Shown here: positions 46,783 to 54,409 of the stretch, piece by piece
Layout: every line of letters starts with the position of its first letter
How positions within the stretch are numbered: the stretch's first letter is position 1
NCBI RefSeq assembly: GCF_047872805.1
Contig: NZ_JBLQUK010000009.1
Coordinates: 59,918 to 123,917 of the forward strand
Length of the DNA stretch: 64,000 bases
DNA from: Erythrobacter sp047872805
GTDB taxonomy: Bacteria; Pseudomonadota; Alphaproteobacteria; Sphingomonadales; Sphingomonadaceae
Reading direction: 5' to 3'
Program-made: the position numbers and the translations under genes
Notes under the pieces: model-generated
Told to the model about the DNA's origin: nothing
Database searches by the model: none
Seen by the model: the letters and a program-made list of their open reading frames with translations, nothing else

Positions 46783-47571
46783 TTGCCAACACCAAATGAA
46801 ACTGCCGCCAGCACCGTGCTGAATTTTGAAGCCGCTGAGCGCATTTATGGCGACGTGGTGGCAGTCGGCGGGGTCACCTGCGCGATTGCCGCGCGCAGCT
46901 TTGTCGCGCTGGTGGGATCATCGGGTTCGGGCAAATCGACCTTGCTCAAAATGGTCAACACTCTGGTCACCCCCAGCGGCGGGCGGGTGCTGTTCGGCGG
47001 TGAGGATGTAACCACGCTCAAACAATCGCAATTGCGCCGCCGGGTCGGCTATGTGTTTCAGGGCATCGGTCTGTTTCCGCATTTCAGCGTCGGCGAGAAC
47101 ATTGCCATCGGCCCGCGTCTCGCCGGGGAGAAACTGGCGCGCGAACGGATCGCGGAACTGCTGAATCTGGTCGAACTGGACCCGGAGATGGCCACCCGTA
47201 TGCCCGACGAACTGTCGGGCGGTCAGCGGCAGAGGGTCGGCGTGGCGCGGGCGCTGGCGGGTGATCCCGAATTGCTGATCATGGACGAACCGTTTGGCGC
47301 GCTGGACCCGATTACCCGCAATGCATTGGGCGAAAAGGTGCGCGAGTTGCACGAAAAGCTCGGCCTTTCCACAATCATGGTGACGCATGACATGGCAGAG
47401 GCGCTGCTGCTGGCAGACCGGGTGCTGGTGATGGATGCGGGCGCGCTGGTTGCCGATAGCACGCCGCGGGGGCTGCTCGCGGGGGAAGGTGGTGCCATCG
47501 CGCAAGGGCTGGTCGCGGTCCCGCGTCAGCAAGCGGAACGGCTTGCGGCGATGGAAGCGGGCCGGGCATGA
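46783..47571 (+). CDS. Osmoprotectant-type ABC importer, ATP-binding subunit
   Basis: Walker A GSSGSGKST is near residue 46, the ABC signature is ELSGGQRQRVG, and Walker B is LLIMDEPFGALDP. The order and the phrase QGIGLFPHFSVGENIA match the OpuCA/YehX glycine betaine and choline group; the C-terminal CBS domains of some relatives are absent. The open frame starts with TTG 46783. The stop overlaps the permease start as ATGA. Together with the fused permease and binding protein it forms a complete importer, probably for betaine, choline or carnitine. Confidence 0.9.
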   Translation: MPTPNETAASTVLNFEAAERIYGDVVAVGGVTCAIAARSFVALVGSSGSGKSTLLKMVNTLVTPSGGRVLFGGEDVTTLKQSQLRRRVGYVFQGIGLFPHFSVGENIAIGPRLAGEKLARERIAELLNLVELDPEMATRMPDELSGGQRQRVGVARALAGDPELLIMDEPFGALDPITRNALGEKVRELHEKLGLSTIMVTHDMAEALLLADRVLVMDAGALVADSTPRGLLAGEGGAIAQGLVAVPRQQAERLAAMEAGRA

Positions 47572-49133
47572 ACGGGTTCGGCGACATCCTGATCGGGCTG
47601 GGAGACAAACTTGCCGCGCATGTTGTGCTTTCGGCGGCTGCCATTGGACTAGGGATTGCGGTCGCTCTGCCGCTCGCCGTGTGGGCCAGCCGTTCACCGG
47701 TGGTCGGGCGGGTCGTGCTGGGCTTTGCCAGTCTGGTGCAGACGATCCCGGCGCTGGCGCTGCTGGCGCTGTTTTTCCCGATCCTGTTGTCGCTTAGGGC
47801 GGTGTTCGGCGAAGGCCTGCCAACGCTTGGCTTTCTGCCGGCGCTGCTCGCGCTAGCGCTGTATGCTCTGCTGCCGATCCTCAGGAACGCGGTCACCGCG
47901 CAGGCCAACCTCGATCCCGGTGTGCTCGAAGCCGCCGACGGGGTCGGAATGACGAAATGGCAGAAACTCGTGCTGGTCGAAGCGCCGCTCTCAGCGCCGT
48001 TTATCATGGCAGGGATCCGCACCGCCAGCGTGTGGACCATCGGCGCGGCCACGCTGGCGACGACCATCGGTCAGCCGAGCCTTGGCGATCCGATCTTTGC
48101 CGGGCTGCAAACGCAGAATTGGGCACTGGTGCTTGCCGGGTGCTTTGCCAGTGCAGGTCTGGCGCTGGCGGCGGACAATCTGCTGTGGGTGATCGAACGC
48201 GGCCTCGCCCGGCGCTCGCGCTGGCAATATGGCGGCGGCATTGTGGCGGTCGCGCTCGGCATCTGCGCGGCGCTCTTGTTCCAGTATGGCGACGCGGTCT
48301 TTGGGAAGGAGCGCAGAGACGGTGACCCCGGCCCCATCGTTATCGCTTCAAAGCAGTTTTCCGAACAATATATCCTTGCACAGTTGATCGGTGCGCAGCT
48401 TAAGGCAGCGGGTTATGAGGTCGAGTATCGTGACGGCCTGGGATCGGCGGTGGTGCATAGCGCGGTGGCATCGTCGGCTATCGACATCTCGGTTGATTAC
48501 ACTGGCACGATCTGGACCAATGAACTGGATCGCAGCGACAATCCGGGCCGCGATGTCATGTATGAAACCATCGCGGAATGGGAGCGCGTCAACACCGGCG
48601 TGCGTGTGCTGGGGCGGCTGGGGTTCGAAAACGCCTATGCCTTTGCCATGCGCGAGGACCGGGCGGCGGAATTGGGGGTTGCCACGCTCGCAGACCTCGT
48701 CCCGGTTGCCCCGCGCTTGACTGTTGGCGGCGATCCCGAGTTTTTTGAACGGCCCGAGTGGATTTCGGTGCGCGACGCCTATGGTATGCAGTTTGGCCAA
48801 ACCCGCAATTTTGCGCCGACTTTCATGTATAACGCGCTGCGTTCGGGGGAGGCTGATGTGATCAGCGCCTATACGTCAGATGGCCGGATCGCGGCGGACC
48901 GGCTGGTGGTGCTGGAGGATCCGCGCGGAGCGCTGCCCAGCTACGACGCCATGCTGATGCTGTCCCCGCGCATTGCCGATGACGAAGGCATTGCCCGCGC
49001 GCTTCAGCCGTTGATCGGGGCGATTTCGGTCGAGGCCATGCGCGAGGCGAATTTCGCCGTTGACCGCGAAGGACAAGGCAAGCTCAGCCCAGCCGATGCA
49101 GCGGCGCAGCTGGCGGAGAATATAGGCCTTTGA
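47568..49133 (+). CDS. Osmoprotectant ABC importer, permease fused to substrate-binding protein
   Basis: Residues about 15-210 form an OpuB-type permease with the EAA loop LEAADGVGMTKWQKLVLVEAP, and a last helix near 225-243 tethers a periplasmic binding domain (about 260-521). That domain begins IVIASKQFSEQYILAQLIGAQL and contains VDYTGTIW, both typical of OpuBC/YehZ proteins. Fusing the binding protein to the permease C-terminus is known in this family. Betaine or a related quaternary amine is the likely substrate. It is translated by stop/start overlap with the ATPase gene. Confidence 0.9.
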   Translation: MNGFGDILIGLGDKLAAHVVLSAAAIGLGIAVALPLAVWASRSPVVGRVVLGFASLVQTIPALALLALFFPILLSLRAVFGEGLPTLGFLPALLALALYALLPILRNAVTAQANLDPGVLEAADGVGMTKWQKLVLVEAPLSAPFIMAGIRTASVWTIGAATLATTIGQPSLGDPIFAGLQTQNWALVLAGCFASAGLALAADNLLWVIERGLARRSRWQYGGGIVAVALGICAALLFQYGDAVFGKERRDGDPGPIVIASKQFSEQYILAQLIGAQLKAAGYEVEYRDGLGSAVVHSAVASSAIDISVDYTGTIWTNELDRSDNPGRDVMYETIAEWERVNTGVRVLGRLGFENAYAFAMREDRAAELGVATLADLVPVAPRLTVGGDPEFFERPEWISVRDAYGMQFGQTRNFAPTFMYNALRSGEADVISAYTSDGRIAADRLVVLEDPRGALPSYDAMLMLSPRIADDEGIARALQPLIGAISVEAMREANFAVDREGQGKLSPADAAAQLAENIGL

Positions 49134-49166
49134 TGAAATGATCGGTCCGCAAGGCCAACGGGCCGC

Positions 49167-49227
49167 CGCGCCTTTTGGCGCGCAAGCGGGGCGAGCCGGA
49201 TGGCCCGCGCCCGGCGCTTGCGGGCGC
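49167..49227. repeat. Two hairpins after the osmoprotectant operon
   Basis: CGCGCC (49167-49172) with GGCGCG (49177-49182) around TTTT, and GCGCCCG (49207-49213) with CGGGCGC (49221-49227). The region lies between two convergent genes and may end both transcripts, although no T run follows. Confidence 0.55.
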
Positions 49228-49232
49228 AATCA

Positions 49233-49664
49233 TTACCGCGACCGGCGCCACACCTGTGACTGGCAAAACGGGCCAATACAGCCGCGCACCTCGATCGTAT
49301 TGGCGCTCGTTCGCCGGATGACCGAGCGGTAGCTTTTGCCGGTCTTGGGATCGTATATCCGCCCGCGCCACAAATCCGACTCTTCGCGGAACTGGGTCAG
49401 GATCGGCAGGCCGAGCAGCCGCCGCGTCTTGAGATTGGGATCGGGATTGTAGATGTCGCGTTGATCCGCGCCATCGGGCGGCGGCACCAGAAACCGCGCA
49501 ATCGTGCCGCAAGTGGCATTGCCGCAAGGTCTGATTTCAACGATTGCGTCGCGCTCTGCAGTGATCCAGCGGCCGGTAATCGCCTCTGCCGCATTGGCAG
49601 GAGTGGCAATCATCGTCACCGCCGTCAGCATGGCGGCAAGTCCCGTGGCAATGCGTGCGATCAT
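49233..49664 (-). CDS. DUF2147 secreted protein
   Basis: A signal peptide (cleavage after ANA, residue 25) precedes the DUF2147 pattern: ITGRWITAERDAIVEIRPCG near the start, then LPILTQFREESDLWRGRIYDPKTGKSY and IEVRGCIGPFCQSQVWRR at the end, with conserved cysteines. The family is a small periplasmic beta-barrel of unknown function, common in Proteobacteria. I start at ATG 49664, with GGGAG seven bases upstream; the open frame continues further but without similarity. Confidence 0.9.
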   Translation of the reverse strand: MIARIATGLAAMLTAVTMIATPANAAEAITGRWITAERDAIVEIRPCGNATCGTIARFLVPPPDGADQRDIYNPDPNLKTRRLLGLPILTQFREESDLWRGRIYDPKTGKSYRSVIRRTSANTIEVRGCIGPFCQSQVWRRSR

Positions 49665-49722
49665 GTGATTCTCCCGTTTGCGGTTCAGATTACATGCCAA
49701 TCGCCCTGTGCGACACCACCAA

Positions 49723-51516
49723 TCAATCAAACCCGACGCCAATCGGCCAGCGCCGCCCGCAAATGCCCAGCACCTTGAACAACGCGCCCATCTGATTGTC
49801 CTGCACCAGCCGATCATATTGCCGTTTGAGTGTGTCGACCTCTTTGGGATTCTTGCGCTGCAACGCCTCATAGCGGACGTCGATTCCCATTTGCCGCAGC
49901 CATTCGCCCTGCATTTGCAGACCCATCACATCCGCACCGTTTTTCTCCGCGACGTCTTTCAGCAGCTCAAAATCGACATGCGCCGTCAGGTCGGCCTCGC
50001 CCGGATGGCTTAGAACATCGACTTTCTGATGCGCGCGGAGCGCTTGCAGCGTCGATCCGGCGCGCAGTTCGAATGAACCGTAATCAATAATAAGCGCCGC
50101 GCCGCCCTGATTTTTCAGCCGCTGTGCAATCTCGCCCATCACCGCGCTGGCCGCCGCGCTGGTTTCGATCATCGTGCCTTGCGATGCGCTTTTCCAGCTT
50201 TTGGGGACGATCGAATCCATCGGTGCGGTTCCGGCGACGAACGCCAGATCGTTGCCTTCCAGCCCGATCATGCGTTCGTGCCACCCGTCAGCCGAGCGGA
50301 CGAGTTGATGGATTGGCAGCGCATCGAAGAATTCATTGGCGACAATCAGCAAAGGGGCATCGTCGGGCAGGGTCGACAGGTCATCATGGTGGACCGCATC
50401 GGGGAACTTCTCGCGCTGAATTGCGCGCAGCGCCTCAGAGGTTTCGACAAAGTGGATCTGGGGCGCAAATTCATACCTTGCCGCAGTGCTCAAGGCATCG
50501 CTGGTGAGCGTCCCGCGCCCTGGACCCAGCTCGACGTAATGGATGCGTTTGCGCGCGCCCATGCGCACCCACAGATCGGCAAACCACAGGCCGATCAATT
50601 CGCCGAACATCTGGCTGACTTCGGGAGCAGTGATGAAATCGCCCTCTTCACCCAGCGGATCGCGGCTGGTGTAATAGCGCGCGTTGCTCTCTGCCATGTA
50701 ATGCGCGAGGCTGATGGGACCGGTTTCGCGGATCAGGCGGCGGAAAGTCTTGCCAAGATCTCTGGCGGCCAGCGCGGCGGCGGCCTTGGCTTTCTTTTCC
50801 GCATCCGCTTTGGCTTTGGCCTCGGTTTCCTGCTTTGCCTTTTTGTCGGCTTCGGCCTTGGTCTTTGCTTCTGCCTGCGCCTGAGCTTTGGCTGCCGCTT
50901 CTGCTTCTGCCTTCGCTTTTGCCTTGGCTTGCGCTTCGGCTTCGGCCTTGGCCTTTTTTTCGGCCTCAACTTTTGCTTTGGCTTCAGCCTCGGCCTTCTT
51001 TTCAGCCTCAAACTTGGCTTTTGCTGCTTTGGCCGCCTCCTTCGCTTTGGCTTCAGCCTCTGCCTTTAGCTTTGCTTCTGCCGCTGCCTTGGCCTTGGCT
51101 TCGGCTTCCTGTCGGGCTTTCGCTTCGGCTGCCTTTCGCGCTCGCGCTGCGGCGGCAGCCTTGGCCTGAGCCTCTGCCTCCGCAGCGGCTGCGGCTTCCA
51201 ATCGGGCGAGTTCTCTTGCCTTGGCCTCGGCCTGTTCCTTGGCCTGGGCTCTTGCCTTGGCCTTCGCGTCCTCCGCCGCTTTGGCCTCTGCCTGAGCCTT
51301 GGCTTCAGCCTCGGCCTCGCGCTTGGCTTGAGCCTTCGCGGCTTGTGCTGCCGCAGCCTCAATCCGCGCCTGCTCTTCAGCCTCGGCTTTGGCAGCAGCC
51401 GTCGCGGCGGCATCGGCCATCGACCTTGCGGACGCCTGCCGGACTTCACCATCGAGCGGAATTTCTGTCTCGGTCCCGTCCGCCTCAATCAGGTGCAGCA
51501 CGCAAGGCCGCGGCAC
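49723..51516 (-). CDS. MidA/NDUFAF7-type methyltransferase with long Ala/Lys-rich N-terminal helix
   Basis: The C-terminal 340 residues are a SAM-dependent methyltransferase of the MidA (DUF185/NDUFAF7) family: ISLAHYMAESNARYYTSRD, then GDFITAPEVSQMFGELIGLW, and ELGPGRGTLTSD as the SAM motif. In mitochondria this enzyme methylates a complex I subunit arginine. In front lies an unusual 220-residue stretch (about 32-251, bases 50764-51423) built of Ala, Lys, Glu and Gln with TolA-like heptads, likely one long helix. The start is uncertain; GTG 51516 lies just past the lgt stop. A fusion or a spurious joining of two frames cannot be fully excluded, but the frame is clean. Confidence 0.85.
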   Translation of the reverse strand: MPRPCVLHLIEADGTETEIPLDGEVRQASARSMADAAATAAAKAEAEEQARIEAAAAQAAKAQAKREAEAEAKAQAEAKAAEDAKAKARAQAKEQAEAKARELARLEAAAAAEAEAQAKAAAAARARKAAEAKARQEAEAKAKAAAEAKLKAEAEAKAKEAAKAAKAKFEAEKKAEAEAKAKVEAEKKAKAEAEAQAKAKAKAEAEAAAKAQAQAEAKTKAEADKKAKQETEAKAKADAEKKAKAAAALAARDLGKTFRRLIRETGPISLAHYMAESNARYYTSRDPLGEEGDFITAPEVSQMFGELIGLWFADLWVRMGARKRIHYVELGPGRGTLTSDALSTAARYEFAPQIHFVETSEALRAIQREKFPDAVHHDDLSTLPDDAPLLIVANEFFDALPIHQLVRSADGWHERMIGLEGNDLAFVAGTAPMDSIVPKSWKSASQGTMIETSAAASAVMGEIAQRLKNQGGAALIIDYGSFELRAGSTLQALRAHQKVDVLSHPGEADLTAHVDFELLKDVAEKNGADVMGLQMQGEWLRQMGIDVRYEALQRKNPKEVDTLKRQYDRLVQDNQMGALFKVLGICGRRWPIGVGFD

Positions 51517-51533
51517 CCGCAGTGTTATGATTC

Positions 51534-52448
51534 CTAGGCCGCTGGCGACGCCGCGGTGCCGGTCCCCGAGGGTTTCCTGGTCACGGCGTAAATCGTGACA
51601 ATCAATCCAGTCAATATCAGCGGTATTGTTAGCCATTGGCCCATTGATAGTCCGGTTCGTGCCGCAAAGTCAGCCAATTGTGCGTCAGGTTCGCGGAAAA
51701 ATTCGTTAACAAATCGCGCGATACCCATGCCCAGCGTGAAAATGCCCACCAGCAGACCGGGACGGTAGCGCGCCCGCGTTTTCCAGAACAACAGCATCAG
51801 TATGACCAGCAGCGCGAGCCCTTCGAGCCCCGCCTGATACAGCTGGCTGGGGTGACGCACGATCTCACCCGCCCGCGCATCAGGGAACACCATACCCCAT
51901 GGGACATCAGTGGCACGGCCCCACAATTCGCCATTGTTGAAATTGGCCAGCCGCCCCAGCAACATGCCCATTGGCACATTGACCGCAATGTAATCGCAGA
52001 CCCGCAGGAACGACAGTTTGTCGCGTAGCGAAACCCAGCCGATCGCCGCCAGAACGCCCAGCAAACCGCCGTGAAAGCTCATCCCACCATCCCACAGCCG
52101 CAGCAATTTCCAGCTGACAAAACCGTCACCCGAAAAATCGGTGAAGGCGCTGGGGATGCCGGTGTCGCCGCCGGTGTAAAACGCCGCATAACCCAGCCGT
52201 CCGCCAAGGATCACGCCAAGCGTGCAATAGAAAAACAGATCATCCGCATGCCGCTGAGCCATCGGTGCGCCGGGCGATTTAAGCATCCGGGACAGGTGCC
52301 AATAGGCAAACACCACACCAATCAGATAGGCCAGCGAATAATACCTCAGCTGAAACCCGCCAATATCGAACAAATAGGGCCTCAGCCCGAGATCGGACCA
52401 ATATATCGGATCAACAACGCCGCTGCTTGCGGCAAGTAGTGACAGCAC
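51534..52448 (-). CDS. lgt: Prolipoprotein diacylglyceryl transferase
   Basis: Lgt attaches diacylglycerol to the lipobox cysteine of lipoprotein precursors in the inner membrane. Family signatures are GGMSFHGGLLGVLAAIGW and GRLANFNNGELWGRATDVPW, the latter being the Lgt motif with the catalytic-region Asn and Glu. Seven hydrophobic segments are present in 304 residues. The start is GTG 52448. It serves the several lipobox proteins found in this window. The MidA-like gene follows on the same strand with the stop and start within about 20 bases. Confidence 0.96.
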   Translation of the reverse strand: MLSLLAASSGVVDPIYWSDLGLRPYLFDIGGFQLRYYSLAYLIGVVFAYWHLSRMLKSPGAPMAQRHADDLFFYCTLGVILGGRLGYAAFYTGGDTGIPSAFTDFSGDGFVSWKLLRLWDGGMSFHGGLLGVLAAIGWVSLRDKLSFLRVCDYIAVNVPMGMLLGRLANFNNGELWGRATDVPWGMVFPDARAGEIVRHPSQLYQAGLEGLALLVILMLLFWKTRARYRPGLLVGIFTLGMGIARFVNEFFREPDAQLADFAARTGLSMGQWLTIPLILTGLIVTIYAVTRKPSGTGTAASPAA

Positions 52449-52648
52449 GGCAGGAACCTCTTAGTAAACGTGACAAGCCTGACGGCGCGCGTCACCGGAC
52501 CCGGCTTCTGGCACAGCGGGGACTTCGGGGGAAGCCTCGCAAATGGCCCGGACATTTAAGAACGGTGCAATTCACGATGCGGCAGCCCGCGCGGTTGCAC
52601 CGATTGCAAAACGCCCCAAAAGGGGTGCATTGAAGGAGAGAGAACCGC

Positions 52649-54367
52649 ATGCCCACTCAGCTGGACACTGCACTGGAAGCAATCATGGCGCAGCTGACTC
52701 AGCCGGGTCAGCCCTTTCATACGACACAGATCGATCAGGGCGGCGTTGCCATGCCCGCCTTTACCGCCGCTCCGCCGACGCTGGCGCATTATTTCGCGCA
52801 TTTCTGCAACGAACATAAGGACACGCCCTTTATCGTCGATGGCGATGTCCGGCTGACCTTTGGCGAAACTTACGCTGCGGCGGTTTGTGTGGCTGAAGGT
52901 CTGGTGACCCGCCACGGCGTGGCCAAGGGCGATAGAATAGGAATTGCAGCGCGCAATTCGGCCAATTGGATGATCGCCTATATGGGCATTGTGATGGCGG
53001 GCGGATGCGTGACCTTGCTGAATGGTTTCTGGTCCGGTGATGAACTGGCCTATGGGATCCGGCTCGCCGAATGCAAGCTGGTGCTCGCCGACGAAGGCCG
53101 GGCAAAACGGCTCGAAGGAACAGAGCATTCCGCCAAGCTGGTGATGATCGATCACACCGCGCCTGCCGAAGGGCTGGCCGAGGTCTGGGCCGCGCCCGCC
53201 GATCAGATGGGCTCCGCCGCGATGCAGTTGCTGGGCCGGCTTGGGCCCGATGATCTGGCGACCATCCTCTACACTTCGGGTTCGACCGGTCAGTCAAAGG
53301 GCGCCTATTCCGATCACCTCGGCGTTGTCTCTGGCGTCATGAATTACGTCGCCCAAAGCGCGATGGCCAAACTGCTGTTGGCGAGCCAGGGACAGGATGT
53401 CAGCGCGCAGCCCTGCGCGCTGGTCGCGGTGCCGCTGTTCCATGTGACCGGCGAGGTGCCACTGTTCCTGCAATGCTTCGCGATCGCGCGTAAGTTGGTG
53501 TTGATGCCCAAATGGGATGCGCGCGAAGCCTTGCGGCTGATGGATCAGGAAAAAGTCACCTATTTCGTTGGCGTCCCGCTGATGAGTTATGAACTGGCGA
53601 CCCATCCTGATCGCAGCACATTCGACCTGTCATCGTGCAAAAGCTTTGCCGCCGGCGGAGCGCCGCGCCCGCTTGAACATGTGACCAAGATCAAGGAAGC
53701 TTTCCCCGGCGGATTCCCGCTGCTTGGTTATGGCCTAACTGAAACCAACGCAGTGGGATGCGGCAATTTCAACGAGAATTACATCGCCAAACCCGGATCG
53801 ACCGGCAAGGCATCAAAGCCGCTGGTCGAAATCGCCATTCTGGATGATGACGGCAACCATCTGGCGCAAGGCAAGGTGGGCGAAGTTTGCATCCGCACCA
53901 TCGCCAATTTCCGCGGATATTGGAACAATGAAGAAGCGACGCAAAAGGCCTTTACTGCCGACCGCTTCTTTCGCACGGGCGATCTCGGTTATCTTGACGA
54001 AGACGACTATCTCTTCATCGTCGACCGCAAGAAAGACATCATCATTCGCGGCGGGGAGAACATTTCCTGCATTGAGGTCGAAGACGCGATCTACGCGCAT
54101 GATGACATTGCCGAATGTTCGGTCTTTGGCTTGCCGGACGAACGTATGGGCGAAGTGCCCGCGGCGCTGATCCGGGTGAAGGATGATCGCGGCGCAATGG
54201 CACCGGATCAGTTGCGGGAATTCCTGCTGTCGCGGATCGCGCCGTTCAAGGTTCCGCTGGTTGAACATATCTGGGTCACCACGGAGACATTGCCGCGCCT
54301 TGGCACTCAGAAAATCGACAAGAAATCCCTGCGCGAAGCCTACACAAAGCAGCTTGCAGCGGCCTGA
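52649..54367 (+). CDS. AMP-dependent acyl-CoA synthetase
   Basis: The adenylation motifs are ILYTSGSTGQSKGAYSDH at about 208-225, then YGLTETNAVG, and the hinge DRKKDIIIRGGENISCIEVED. The catalytic Lys near the C-terminus is in GTQKIDKKSL. The length of 572 and the N-terminal region suggest a medium-chain or cyclohexanecarboxylate-type ligase rather than a long-chain one. It has an AAGGAG ribosome binding site. It is a different subgroup from the ligase at 30041. glnD follows 43 bases later on the same strand. Confidence 0.92.
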   Translation: MPTQLDTALEAIMAQLTQPGQPFHTTQIDQGGVAMPAFTAAPPTLAHYFAHFCNEHKDTPFIVDGDVRLTFGETYAAAVCVAEGLVTRHGVAKGDRIGIAARNSANWMIAYMGIVMAGGCVTLLNGFWSGDELAYGIRLAECKLVLADEGRAKRLEGTEHSAKLVMIDHTAPAEGLAEVWAAPADQMGSAAMQLLGRLGPDDLATILYTSGSTGQSKGAYSDHLGVVSGVMNYVAQSAMAKLLLASQGQDVSAQPCALVAVPLFHVTGEVPLFLQCFAIARKLVLMPKWDAREALRLMDQEKVTYFVGVPLMSYELATHPDRSTFDLSSCKSFAAGGAPRPLEHVTKIKEAFPGGFPLLGYGLTETNAVGCGNFNENYIAKPGSTGKASKPLVEIAILDDDGNHLAQGKVGEVCIRTIANFRGYWNNEEATQKAFTADRFFRTGDLGYLDEDDYLFIVDRKKDIIIRGGENISCIEVEDAIYAHDDIAECSVFGLPDERMGEVPAALIRVKDDRGAMAPDQLREFLLSRIAPFKVPLVEHIWVTTETLPRLGTQKIDKKSLREAYTKQLAAA

Positions 54368-54409
54368 TCCGCTGCCGCACTGCATCGCAATCGAAGTAAG
54401 GGGGACATC

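Noticed and set aside
50835..51530. Leu/Pro-rich plus-strand frame opposite the TolA-like helix
   Set aside because: It is the complement of Ala/Lys codon repeats; periodic Leu, Pro and Trp are an artefact of that.
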